Below are positions 45,421 through 55,941 of a DNA stretch of 64,000 bases, piece by piece. Position 1 is the first letter of the stretch; each line of letters starts with the position of its first letter. The position numbers were made by a program, and so were the translations under genes. The notes beneath the pieces were generated by a model. That model did not search any database, had not been told where the DNA came from, and saw nothing but the letters and a program-made list of their open reading frames with translations. The stretch comes from Lamellibrachia satsuma (lineage: Eukaryota > Annelida > Polychaeta > Sabellida > Siboglinidae), in the NCBI GenBank assembly GCA_033239005.1, contig BSQZ01000078.1, positions 2,470,542 through 2,534,541 of the forward strand, in the 5' to 3' direction.

Positions 45421-45735
45421 TTGAGGAAGCACCTTTAATTGAAGAGGCACCTTTAATTGAGGAGGCACCTTTAATTGAGGAGGGACCTTTAATTGAGGAG
45501 GCACCTTTAATTGAGGAAGCACCTTTAATTGTAGAGGCACCTTTAATTGAGGAGGGACCTTTAATTGAGGAGGGACCTTTAATTGAGGAGGAACCTTTAG
45601 CTGAGGAGGGACCTTTAATTGAGGAGGCACCATTAATTGATGAGGGACCTTTAATTGAGAAGGCACCGTTAATTGAGGAGGCACCTTTAATTGAGGAGGC
45701 ACTTTTAATTGAGAAGGCACCTTTAATCCATTGTT
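45421..45735 (+). repeat. 18-base minisatellite, about 17 copies
   Basis: The unit is CACCTTTAATTGAGGAGG with GGACC and AAGGC variants. It starts about 50 bases beyond the 5' end of the family X copy at 45372. Open frames (LIEEAP on plus, QLKVPP on minus) follow from the 18-base period. Confidence 0.95.
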
Positions 45736-46014
45736 TTAATGTATCTTTGCTACATTCTCTTATAAAATTATTTAATTCTAAGCGGTACTACATTTACACA
45801 CTAAATTCATGACCCTTAGGAAGATAAAATACATATTTTATCATCTTTATTGTAAATAAGTGTTCATTATTATTTCTAATACACAATCCATTAAACTTCT
45901 GGATCCAAATGTGTGCATGCATGCAGGCATGCATGCATGCGTGTGTGCACATGAGGGCCCTTGTGTGTTTGCAGAATGACATGCAGCTCTAAGCAATCAA
46001 AACGTGATCATCAC

Positions 46015-46215
46015 GGTGCTGCTTGATCTATTGGCTGCATTTGACACAATTTGACACCATTGACCACAAAGTGCTGTTAGATGTTACAGCGGCTCTTCCA
46101 AGATGTAGGCATGGTCCAACAGGCACGGCAATGGTTCCATCAAATCATACCAAAGTCTTCATAACACTATATCACCCACTTATCCTCTTGTATATGAGCT
46201 CCCACAAGGTTCAGT
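46015..46215 (+). pseudogene. LINE reverse transcriptase fragment, 5' of a SINE insertion
   Basis: DLLAAFDT (motif A) is followed by a small internal duplication, then FDTIDHKVLLDVTA and, near 46195, ELPQGSV, corresponding to GVPQGSVLGP of jockey/L2-type reverse transcriptases. The sequence stops at the SINE and continues at 46772. Confidence 0.75.
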
Positions 46216-46690
46216 AGGGTGCAGTGGCTCAGAGGTTAGAACACTGGACTGTCAATCAAGAGGACTGGGGTTTGAGTCAACCTGGCCTGGGCAATTTTTT
46301 TCAACCCACTTTGCTGTGTTTTTCCGATGAGACGCTAAAAACTGCAGGTTCCTTCTACCTGGTGTCTATACCAGGGGAAATAAGATCCCATGCAGGGGTA
46401 ATTGTGTAACCTGCTGTGGACTCCATCTCTAAACCCCATGAGTCATGACAGAAGTGTTGATGATGTGGCTGAGTCAACAGTGCTAATAACCTTGCACGAT
46501 TGAATGAAAAAACTGAAGATACATCATGTCCTCTATTAATCAGTACATATACATCTGGGACTTACCTGTCCAGTAAGTTCACCTGGACAGGTAAGTTCTA
46601 ACTGGCCAGGTCACAGCAATCACAGCCGCACACCTCAAAAGGCGCCAGTGTCATTTCCTTTTCCATCTCTCAACCACACGAGTCACAGCA
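46213..46690 (+). mobile_element. tRNA-derived SINE, copy 3, inserted in the LINE
   Basis: The head reads GTGCAGTGGCTCAGAGGTTA (A box) and GGACTGGGGTTTGAGTCAAC (B box). The body has AACCCACTTTGCTGTG, CGATGAGACGCTAAAAACTG, ACCAGGGGAAATAAGATCCC and GTAACCTGCTGTGGAC. The 3' part, ACTTACCTGTCCAGTAAGTT and AGGTCACAGCAATCACAG, matches the copy at 57.8-57.9 kb. The SINE is read 5' to 3' on the plus strand. Confidence 0.85.
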
Positions 46691-46771
46691 GACGCATCCA
46701 GGAAGTCAATTCTGCCAACTGCCACACATCAGGACACGCTTGAATGAAACAAGTTTGGTGTTCGGCCTTCA
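46660..46771 (+). repeat. Partial duplication of the SINE 3' body
   Basis: CCATCTCTCAACCACACGAG TCACAGCAGACGCATCC...TTGAATGAAACAAG repeats, in diverged form, the segment at 46423-46515 (CCATCTCTAAACCCCATGAG TCATGACAG...TTGAATGAAAAAAC). The insert is therefore a partial dimer. Confidence 0.6.
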
Positions 46772-47225
46772 GCCAATCTCCATCTATGCAGCACCAGTTG
46801 TCAAGATCATATGCAAGAACAACGTGATGTGCAACTTCTATGCAAATGGCACCCACGTTTACACGTCTCGAGGTCTCCTCGCTGATGCATAACAAAGAAG
46901 TGTGAAGGGAACCTGTTGCCGCTTCCATTTTCATCCAAAGACGACAGATGATAATGACGACTCCTTCAACTATCACACCAACAACTACAATGACTACAGA
47001 ACTGAGCAGCCCGCCTGGTGGCTGGCACCACAACATTCTACCAAGAAAGTGATAGCAGTATGAGTTCAAGTCTGAATTCAAGATCCTGTTCCTCATGCAG
47101 CGACTACTAGATGGGTGTGAACCAAAGTACATCTCTAATTGTGCCACACAAAGTCAACCTACTCCATCACTGTGCTCTAGCAACATCAATCTGCGATACA
47201 CTCTTTCGCAAGTTACCTGATCTAA
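46772..47225 (+). pseudogene. LINE reverse transcriptase, 3' of the SINE insertion
   Basis: It resumes with LQPISIYAAPVVKIICKNN and FYANGTHVYTS, a decayed FYADDTQVY catalytic motif in which ADD has become ANG. It goes on through AARLVAGTTTFYQE and, in other frames, EFKSEFKILFLMQRLLDGCE PKYIS, the C-terminal domain. Many stops and frameshifts. The minus-strand open frame of 154 codons over it is antisense shadow. Confidence 0.75.
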
Positions 47226-47284
47226 TGATCAAGGATTTTAGCAAAAACACACACTTTTATTAAACTAACTAACTTTATTAAACG

Positions 47285-47365
47285 ACTATGCATATTACTT
47301 TACAGATCTGAACATCAATGAACTCGATTTGTGATGGGCTAAATCAGTTGGAGTTTTCAGGATAA
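47285..47365 (+). mobile_element. 3' end of family X
   Basis: ACAGATCTGAACATCAATGA ACTCGATTTGTGATGGGCTA AATCAGTTGGAGTTTTCAG matches the 3' ends at 25.9, 45.1 (minus) and 4.1 kb. A 25-base array starts about 130 bases further on. Confidence 0.6.
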
Positions 47366-47492
47366 ACTAGCACGAAGCCCATCCCAAAGACCTTGCCAAC
47401 TCCTCTTGAAGTGATATTCCATAGATGCAGGCACATTGCCTAGAAACATACAGACGATGGGATCAGAACATTTGGTGGATGAGTAAACTTAG

Positions 47493-48770
47493 CACAACAC
47501 CACTATGCCCAGGCACACACAACACCACTATGCCCAGGCACACACAACACCACTATGCCCAGGCACACAGAACACCACTATGCCCAGGCACACACAACAC
47601 CACTATGCCCAGGCACACACAACACCACTATGCCCAGGCACACACAACACCACTATGCCCAGGCACACAGAACACCACTATGCCCAGGCACACACAACAC
47701 CACTATGCCCAGGCACACACAACACCACTATGCCCAGGCACACAGAACACCACTATGCCCAGGCACACAGAACACCACTATGCCCAGGCACACAGAACAC
47801 CACTATGCCCAGGCACACAGAACACCACTATGCCCAGGCACACACAACACCACTATGCCCAGGCACACAGAACACCACTATGCCCAGGCACACAGAACAC
47901 CACTATGCCCAGGCACACACAACACCACTATGCCCAGGCACACACAACACCACTATGCCCAGGCACACAGAACACCACTATGCCCAGGCACACACAACAC
48001 CACTATGCCCAGGCACACACAACACCACTATGCCCAGGCACACACAACACCACTATGCCCAGGCACACTGAACACCACTATGCCCAGGCACACAGAACAC
48101 CACTATGCCCAGGCACACACAACACCACTATGCCCAGGCACACACAACACCACTATGCCCAGGCACACACAACACCACTATGCCCAGAACACCACATGCC
48201 CAGGCACACAGAACACCACTATGCCCAGGCACACAGAACACCACTATGCCCAGGCACACACAACACCACTATGCCCAGGCACACACAACACCACTATGCC
48301 CAGGCACACAGAACACCACTATGCCCAGGCACACACAACACCACTATGCCCAGGCACACACAACACCACTATGCCCAGGCACACACAACACCACTATGCC
48401 CAGGCACACACAACACCACTATGCCCAGGCACACACAACACCACTATGCCCAGGCACACAGAACACCACTATGCCCAGGCACACACAACACCACTATGCC
48501 CAGGCACACACAACACCACTATGCCCAGACACACACACCACTATGCCCAGGCACACACAACACCACTATGCCCAGGCACACACAACACCACTATGCCCAG
48601 GCACACACAACACCACTACGCCCAGGCACACACAACACCACTACGCCCAGGCACACACAAAACAACTATGCACAGGCACACACACAACACCACTATGCCC
48701 AAGCACACACAACACCACTACGCCCAGGCACACACAACACCACTATGCCCACACAACACATGCTAGTGTC
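47493..48770 (+). repeat. 25-base minisatellite, about 50 copies
   Basis: The unit is AGGCACACACAACACCACTA TGCCC, with CACACAG/CACACAC variants and a more diverged 3' end (TACGCCC, short units near 48187 and 48530). No frame of the unit contains a stop, so three overlapping long open frames result. Confidence 0.97.
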
Positions 48771-48984
48771 TAAGACAGACTTAAGTAAATACTTCTTTCC
48801 TCGTCTAGCTAACATGGCAAATATTAAATTTGTTGTTTTGGCTTGTATGTAACCTGCCACTACATGGTAGCGTGGTAAACTAACAGGTGATTAGCTGGGC
48901 CCCTCTTTGCCGTCTCCCTCTGTGAGCCCCAAGATATGCTACTGCATCTGAATTTGACTATTCATGGAACATACATTAACCATG

Positions 48985-49467
48985 CTTCTAAATGCCCTCC
49001 ACAGGCTTGGCTTTGGGCCCAAGCCTCAGCGTCTACTAAATTTCTTAGGCTAAGCCGGGCCAGGCATTGGACTACATTTTGCGGGCCAGGGCCTGCTGGA
49101 AATGCCACTGGGTGTCAGTGCCAGTGGGTAACATGGAATTGAAATATCAATATTAATGTTTTTTAATGTTATTTAATAAAACTATATGTATGTATTACAG
49201 TTTCATTTTTATTATAAGATAATAGGTTTATTTTTTCTAAATTTAGTGGACCGCAGGCTTGCGGGCCATGGGCTTACTCGTCTTTGGCCTGCAGGTATGG
49301 GATGGGCCTGAAACGTGCAGGCTGGACCTGGGTCAAACAATAACGGGCCTAAATTCAAGTTTGCGGGCCTGGCTGGATGAATATTTGCAGGCATGGGCTG
49401 GATTTTAACTGCTAATTGCGGGCTGGGCTTGGGCTCAAATTATAGGCCTGTGCAGGGCACTAATCTC
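48985..49467. mobile_element. hAT-like non-autonomous element (GGGCC-rich termini)
   Basis: The left end TGCCCTCCACAGGCTTGGCT...GGGCCCAAGCC is matched in reverse at the right end (GGGCTTGGGCTCAAATTATA GGCCTGTGCAGGGCA). Both subterminal regions are packed with GGGCC/GCGGGC motifs. Short TIRs plus such subterminal repeats resemble hAT elements. I could not confirm an 8-base target duplication, and no transposase is present. Confidence 0.45.
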
Positions 49468-50980
49468 TATACAGTCTTCCCACCATAACTAATTTGAAAA
49501 TGTTGGTAGAATGTCAAATGGGCTCTCATTAATTTGCCAAAGGATGGAATTACACCGTTGTGAAAACATCGTCAGTTGCACGAATACATTAGTTTGGCTC
49601 AAATTAAACCTATACTTTGTGCTGAGGAAATTGGAAACGGCCGGAGGATATGTACAGGACTAATTTTAGCAGCATAGGTTACTTTAGATGATGAAGCTAA
49701 ATATATACACATAATAGTGGAAGGATAATTCTACTGAGGCAAGAGATATTAGTGTCAGCTAGTGCAAGCAAAAACACTAGCACAGGGAGTCCCAGAGATG
49801 AGCTTTGTGTAAAATATTGTTCAATTATGCCTATTGTACATTGTCTGTGTTATATATTAATCTTTTACTAATTTTTCATAGAAATGTTTACCATTTATCT
49901 TGTCTTCATAACATTAGCACGAGGAGTACCGAAGACGGACATTGTGTAAAATATTGTTCAGCTAGGCCTACTGTATATTGTTACATTATATTAATCTTTA
50001 TTCATTTTTCACAGAAACGTTTACCATTTATCTTGCCTTCATCAATAGCTGAAAGCGGTCGAAACGTTACAAAGAAAAAGGTGACTACTTTGAAAAAATT
50101 AGTATATAAGATTAATATATTACTGATGAATCTTTTCACAATTAATTTTTATGGTTATTTGTAATTCGTCTGTGATACCATATAACTCATTCAATATATC
50201 AATGTTTCTCGGTGGTATCATTTGTCTGTGGTACTCTCTGTCTCACCAGTGGTACATTATTAGTCTTTGATGTTATCTTTTCATTCATCAATGGTAAACT
50301 ATCACTCAGCAACAGTTGAAATATTTTGGTCGTGCTATCTGGTGATTACTATTGTAACTGATTTCTTCCATATTTGCAAGGAAATGGGCAAGGTGGATTT
50401 ATCTTGTTTCAGTAATTTTGTCAGTTAATATACTAAACATGGCAAATTGGTTTATAAAACACAAAGTGACAAAAGAGCAGTCATAATAATATTAATAATA
50501 TTTATTTTTATAAAGCGCAATTTCCAATAAAATGCTCAAAGCACTGTACATATAATATAATCAAATTACATATAAAAACTAATTGCATATAATCAAATTA
50601 CATATAAAAACGTTAAAAATAGCATAGGTCAAAAACTTAATGAAAAGTAAAAAAAATAAATAAATAAAACTACAATTAATGACTAAAAATTATTTAAAAA
50701 AAGAAAAAAATTATTATCACAATATTAACATACACACAATCGTGTAGGTATATAAAGTATGAATTGTGCAGTAAAATGAAAAAATAAATTAAAATGTCTG
50801 TAAGGTATTAGCGTGTTCTGTTTTAAACATGTATGTTTTAAGTGACTGTTTGAACAGTGATAGGTTTCGCTGCACTTTATGGCAACTGGAAGCGAATTCC
50901 AAAGTTGAGGTCACCTCTAAACTACAAAGTTCTATCAAAGAATCAGATGGAAGATGACATGACACCATGAAACAGATCAT
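49468..50980. other. Unannotated, with a diverged ~150-base duplication and a SINE-tail fragment
   Basis: GTGTAAAATATTGTTCA...TTTACCATTTATCTTG is repeated at 49807-49903 and 49944-50034. GCTGAAAGCGGTCGAAACGTTAC (50049-50071) resembles sequence at 58.8 kb. TATAAAGCGCAATTTCC and GCTCAAAGCACTGTACATAT at 50510-50555 look like a SINE tail on the minus strand. No gene. Confidence 0.45.
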
Positions 50981-50983
50981 GAG

Positions 50984-51645
50984 AAAGACACGAGACCACA
51001 AAACACACCAGGAGTGAGACCTAATGAAAGACATGAGACCACAAAACACACCAGGAGTGAGACCTAATGGAAGACATAAGACCACAAAACACACCAGGAG
51101 TGAGACCTAATGGAAGACATGAGACCACAAAACACACCAGGAGTGAGACCTAATTAAAGACACGAGACCACAAAACACACCAGGAGTGAGACCTAATGAA
51201 AGACATGAGACAACAAAACACACCAGGAGTGAGACCTAATGAAAGACACGAGACCACAAAACACACCAGGAGTGAGACCTAATGAAAGACACGAGACCAC
51301 AAAACACACCAGGAGTGAGACCTAATGAAAGACACGAGACCACAAAACACACCAGGAGTGAGACCTAATGAAAGACATGAGACCACAAAACACACCAGGA
51401 GTGAGACCTAATGAAAGACATGAGACCACAAAACACACCAGGAGTGAGACCTAATGAAAGACACGAGACCACAAAACACACCAGGAGTGAGACCTAATGA
51501 AAGACATGAGACCACAAAACACACCAGGAGTGAGACCTAATGAAAGACATGAGACCACAAAACACACCAGGAGTGAGACCTAATGAAAGACATGAGACCA
51601 CAAAACACACCAGGAGTGAGACCTAATTAAAGACTTGAGACCACA
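50984..51645 (+). repeat. 43-base minisatellite, about 15 copies
   Basis: The unit is ACACGAGACCACAAAACACA CCAGGAGTGAGACCTAATGA AAG with ACATGAG and TAATTAAAG variants. It ends about 110 bases from the donor of the exon at 51759-51895. Confidence 0.96.
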
Positions 51646-51758
51646 AAACAGAATAAGAGAAAGACCAAGAATAAGAATAAGAGAAAGACCAAGACATGAG
51701 ACCACAAAAGAGACCAAGAGATTGACATGAGACTACGAGAGGCCATGAGACTACCCAC

Positions 51759-51895
51759 CTGCTGGTTGGTGTAGGGCCAGGTGAGTGTTGACTGCAGTTG
51801 CGATTGGTTCGTACAGGGCGTGTTCTGAAGTCGTCTCACAGGTGAACCTTTGATGGGCACTTGCTGAAGAAGGGTCGCCGGTCTGAGGGGCTGCC
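51759..51895 (-). CDS. Internal 137-base exon of the minus-strand gene
   Basis: The acceptor is TTGTTGGTTCCAG ending at 51896 and the donor GTGGGT at 51758-51753. It enters in phase 1 and leaves in phase 0. The C left by the exon at 57114 plus GG gives Arg, followed by QPLRPATLLQQVPIKGSPVR, RLQNTPCTNQSQLQSTLTWP and YTNQQ. The composition is Gln/Thr/Pro-rich and probably disordered. Another frame is also open over the exon but would not fit both neighbouring phases. Codon and G+C content differ from the flanking arrays. Function unknown. Confidence 0.6.
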
Positions 51896-52595
51896 CTGGA
51901 ACCAACAAGATTTACACAATGTTGATGACAAGGACACAAGGACTCGTGATGTGACAGCTGTCACATACACAAGATGACACGACAGTGACATGAAGATACG
52001 GTTCTTATACAGCATTTATCTTAACCTTTTATGATAAATCTAAGCTCTTCACACTTCACCTGGCTGATTTGTTCACTGAAACACCAATTCAACTTCTCTG
52101 GAAAGCACTCAGCATGAAAGCTATTCTTCTTGTAATGTGAAAACATTGGATAATGGGGGTGGTGGCATCAGACCTAATCAAATATTTCAGTCATTTCTGA
52201 TGTTTTAACATAACCCAGAAGGAGATTTGTTGTTTAACCAATGACATATGAATTCCTAGTTATGTAACCTTTCCCTTTTGTAGCTCCTACTACATTAGCT
52301 TTATCAGTCTAATTGTGGTGTATCTTTTATCAACCAAAGCATCAGGTCATAATAACACTAGCACCTAAATATACACTTCCATCACAGCAGATGTTTTTGA
52401 TGACCTCGTAAAGTGAGCCCACTGTTTTCTGTCTATGGAAACGATGCTGCAAAATTACTACATTAATAACATTACTTCACACTCGCAAAGCGATACCAGT
52501 CGCCTGATCTAGCTGCGTCTCACCTAATAGGCAAAGCTCCAGTCGTTTTGATGGCCTAATCTACTTGAGCTGATGGGATTCCTACAAGCGACAAC

Positions 52596-52870
52596 ATGTT
52601 GGCGGTGGAGAGACCTGCCAAGCTCGCAACAAAGGCACGCTCTATGGAACATGTTGGCGGTGGAGAGACCTGCCAAGCTCGCAACAAAGGCACGCTCTAT
52701 GGAACATGTTGGCGGTGGAGAGACCTGCCAAGCTCGCAACAAAGGCACGCTCTATGGAACATGTTGGCGGTGGAGAGACCTGCCAAGCTCGCAACAAAGG
52801 CACGCTCTATGGAACATGTTGGCGGTGGAGAGACCTGCCAAGCTCGCAACAAAGGCACGCTCTATGGAAT
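52596..52870 (+). repeat. 55-base tandem repeat, 5 copies
   Basis: ATGTTGGCGGTGGAGAGACC then TGCCAAGCTCGCAACAAAGG CACGCTCTATGGAAC, starting at 52596, 52651, 52706, 52761 and 52816, essentially identical. G+C-rich and recent. The open frames of 99-109 codons are repeat-derived. Confidence 0.96.
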
Positions 52871-54130
52871 ATGTAGAATTAGATCTGTACGTTAATGTGT
52901 GAAGATGCTACCAGGGGATTGATTCAGAGTTCGATGACCTTCTGTTCATCTTTGCGGAGTGGTGGAACTATCATACATACATCTATCTATCTATCTATCT
53001 AGTCTAGGTCTGTTTGTCTTATGGTTATGAAAAACACGTGTGCACTGTCGTATGTATCAGTGTACATGTGTGCATGTTTGTCTATTGGTCTATCTGTCTG
53101 TTTTTTTTGCTTGATTTATTTCCTTAATTAAATCGTGCTGATGCCCCCATATAAATTACTTCCGCTATGAAAACAAAAACAGCACCTTAAAATAACTTCT
53201 TTTGTGTAGCTGTCCAACTGTTCAACAAATCAAATTACCAACTTCCTTCCTTTTCTTAGCAAAACCTTGATATGCTTCATATCCTGAGTTAAATATCCCC
53301 ACTTGACGTAAATTGTGAAATTCACCAAAGCTGCACTATCTAAATGACTTAGTTCAACTTGGAAATGTCCCTAATAGATCTCTCATGTGACACTTCTTTT
53401 GTGCTATGTTTAACTATTCCACAAAAAGAAATAATTTTCTCTGTGACATTCAGATCCCTTTGACAGCATCTGCCTCCGTCACATTTCAAGCTGTTTATTC
53501 AGTACACTGAAGAAAGGGGTGATTTAAAATAAATGTGTGCATGCGTGTGTGCGTGCATGCATGCATATGTGTATATGTATACAATTCGCCCGTATGAAAA
53601 CCTGCTCTGCCTGTAAGAAATTTATATGACATTAATATAACATTCTGCACTGCACATATAACCTGAACCTTAAAAATAACACTGGCAGGTGTGCACTGTG
53701 TATAGTAATTAAATCAGGTTCATTGTACATATATTTTTCTCTCTAGTACTTTTATTGCACTATGAAGCTCTGCATAACATTTTGTTCACACATTTGGTAA
53801 ACAAGTTACCTCCCAGGTTGGGTGAACCTCTGCTATCAAGTCCAATCTTCTTTAATCACAATACAAATTCTTGCGTTGGCAAACTGAGTGAACCTCTTAT
53901 TAAACCTCTCATTAACATTGTGCCAAAAGAAATAACGAGAAATTCTACTAGACAAAGGCCAATTTAATTACACCAAGACTTAGTAATTTACAACAGTCTG
54001 ATTTGTTTCTGAGAATAAATCTTGTTGACGTTTAGACATGAAACTAATTAGGTGTGGATGTAATTAGTGGGCCTTGCTGGTGGTGAGTTCATGGAAGATA
54101 TTACGTGTTGCATTCATGCTGCTGAGTCTC
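52871..54130. other. Unannotated with microsatellites
   Basis: (CTAT)n at 52981-53001 and GTGTGCGTGCATGCATGCAT at 53547-53566. No gene supported. The 70-codon plus-strand frame at 53755 has no recognised motif. Confidence 0.4.
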
Positions 54131-54131
54131 C

Positions 54132-54700
54132 AGGGAGTGGTTGTGACCCCCACAGAGGGGTTGTGACCCCCACAGAGGGGTTGTGACTCCACAGATGGGT
54201 TGTGACTCCACAGATGGGTTGTGACTACACAGAAGGGTTGTGACTCAACAGATGGGTTGTGACTCCACAGAGGGGTTGTGACTACACAGAAGGGTTGTGA
54301 CTCAACAGAGGGGTTGACTCAACAGATGGGTTGTGACTACACAGAGGGGTTGTGACTCAACAGAAGGGTTGTGACTACACAGAGGGGTTGTGACTACACA
54401 GAGGGGTTGTGACTACACAGAGGGGGTGTGACTCCACAGAGGGGTTGTGACTAAACAGAAGGGTTGTGACTCAACAGAAGGGTTGTGACTCAACAGAAGA
54501 GTTGTAACTACACAGAGGGGTTGTGACTCCACAGAGGGGTTGTGACTCAACAGAGGGGTTGTGACTACACAGAAGGGTTGTGACTCCACAGAGGGGTCAT
54601 GACTACACAGAGGGGTTGTAACTACACAGAGGGGTTGTGACTACAGAGTGGTTGTGATTCCATAGAGGGGTATTGACTTCACAGAGGGGTTGTGACTCTT
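54132..54700 (+). repeat. 19-base minisatellite, about 30 copies
   Basis: The unit is GAGGGGTTGTGACTACACA with GAAGGG, ACTCAACA, ACTCCACA and GATGGG variants. Unit types are interspersed. Confidence 0.96.
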
Positions 54701-55393
54701 GTGTGTTGTTTCACGTTCTTAAATATCCTTTCTGATTTTGTAATTCTGTCGATTCCAGAAACATTTCTCTGAATACAAAAGCAAGCCAAACCACAGAAAG
54801 AACCCGTTTAGGTCCTCTGTATTTAAAAAAACCTGTGATATCATAAATATTTCCAGTATTGTCCTGCAGTGGTCCGACCTTATCCGCAAACTTTCTGCTT
54901 ACTCCTTATACAAGCACAGAAACTCTTGCTGTCACTTTTATATAACATGCTAATTTTGGCTCATAAAAATGCAAGTGAACCACTATATCCCTCTTGTGGC
55001 TGAAAGAGATAAATTAAGATCAGATTGACATCAAATCTGCAGATGTACTTGAAAAGAAATGTTCTGTGTTTGGCAAGTGGATGATTTTACAGCGAGAAAT
55101 TCTGAGAACAATAAAAAGACTCTTCCATTGACAAACTGACTACATGCTGTGTGCCACAAATAGGCACACAGAGGCTATTTCTTGCTGCCATTTGTTTGGA
55201 GGAGTGGAAACATCTTGTAAGGGGCCAGAAAGGTCGTGGCAGCCCAGCTTGACTGAATGGCAATATTCACAGGGAGAGATGGGAAAAGGTCAAAACATCA
55301 CTCTAGACACCTGGTGTTTCACTGTGTTGTTTTGCACGATAACTACCTTGGTAAGCATTTTGTCAAATGTAAGACTAAACCCACAACTAGCAC

Positions 55394-55840
55394 CCCATTG
55401 TCATGAGGCATGTACCATGGTCATGAGGCAAGTACCATTGTCATGAGGCAAGTACCATTGTCATGAGGCAAGTACCATGGTCATGAGGCAAGTACCATTG
55501 TCATGAGGCAAGTACCATTGTCATGAGGCATGTACCATGGTCATGAGGCATGTACCATGGTCATGAGGCAAGTACCATTGTCATGAGGCAAGTACCATTG
55601 TCATGAGGCAAGTACCATGGTCATGAGGCAAGTACCATTGTCATGAGGCAAGTACCATGGTCATGAGGCATGTACCATGGTCATGAGGCAAGTACCATTG
55701 TCATGAGGCAAGTACCATGGTCATGAGGCAAGTACCATTGTCATGAGGCAAGTACCATGGTCATGAGGCATGTACCATGGTCATGAGGCAAGTACCATTG
55801 TCATGAGGCAAGTACCATTGTCATGAGGCAAGTACCATGG
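55394..55840 (+). repeat. 20-base minisatellite, 22 copies, three unit types
   Basis: The unit is TCATGAGGCA(A/T)GTACCAT(G/T)G. Of the four combinations only A-T, A-G and T-G occur. T-T is absent. A stray unit-like ACCATGGTCATTAGGCAAGTACCAT also appears at 56306-56330. Confidence 0.97.
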
Positions 55841-55874
55841 TTCTGTGTACTCTAAGGGTCTCCAACCAGACTGC

Positions 55875-55941
55875 AAACTGGTACAGTATTAAACAATTGT
55901 AGCCCAATCTGGGCTACAATTGTTTAATACTGTACCAGTTT
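55875..55941. other. Perfect 32-base palindrome with 3-base loop
   Basis: The left arm at 55875-55906 (AAACTGGTACAGTATTAAAC AATTGTAGCCCA) is exactly reverse-complementary to 55910-55941. The spacer is ATC. It follows immediately after the 20-base array. Confidence 0.97.

Noticed and set aside
46683..47147. 154-codon minus-strand protein
   Set aside because: The plus strand of the same bases carries decayed LINE reverse transcriptase blocks in the expected order, so this is antisense shadow.
47425..48852. 475-, 403-, 222- and 188-codon plus-strand open frames
   Set aside because: All three frames are open over the same 25-base repeat. The overlap itself shows there is no selection for one frame.
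52514..52571. Extra exon of the minus-strand gene with a GTGAGA donor
   Set aside because: Only one frame is nearly open and it meets a TAG as its last codon before the donor, so it cannot be an internal coding exon.
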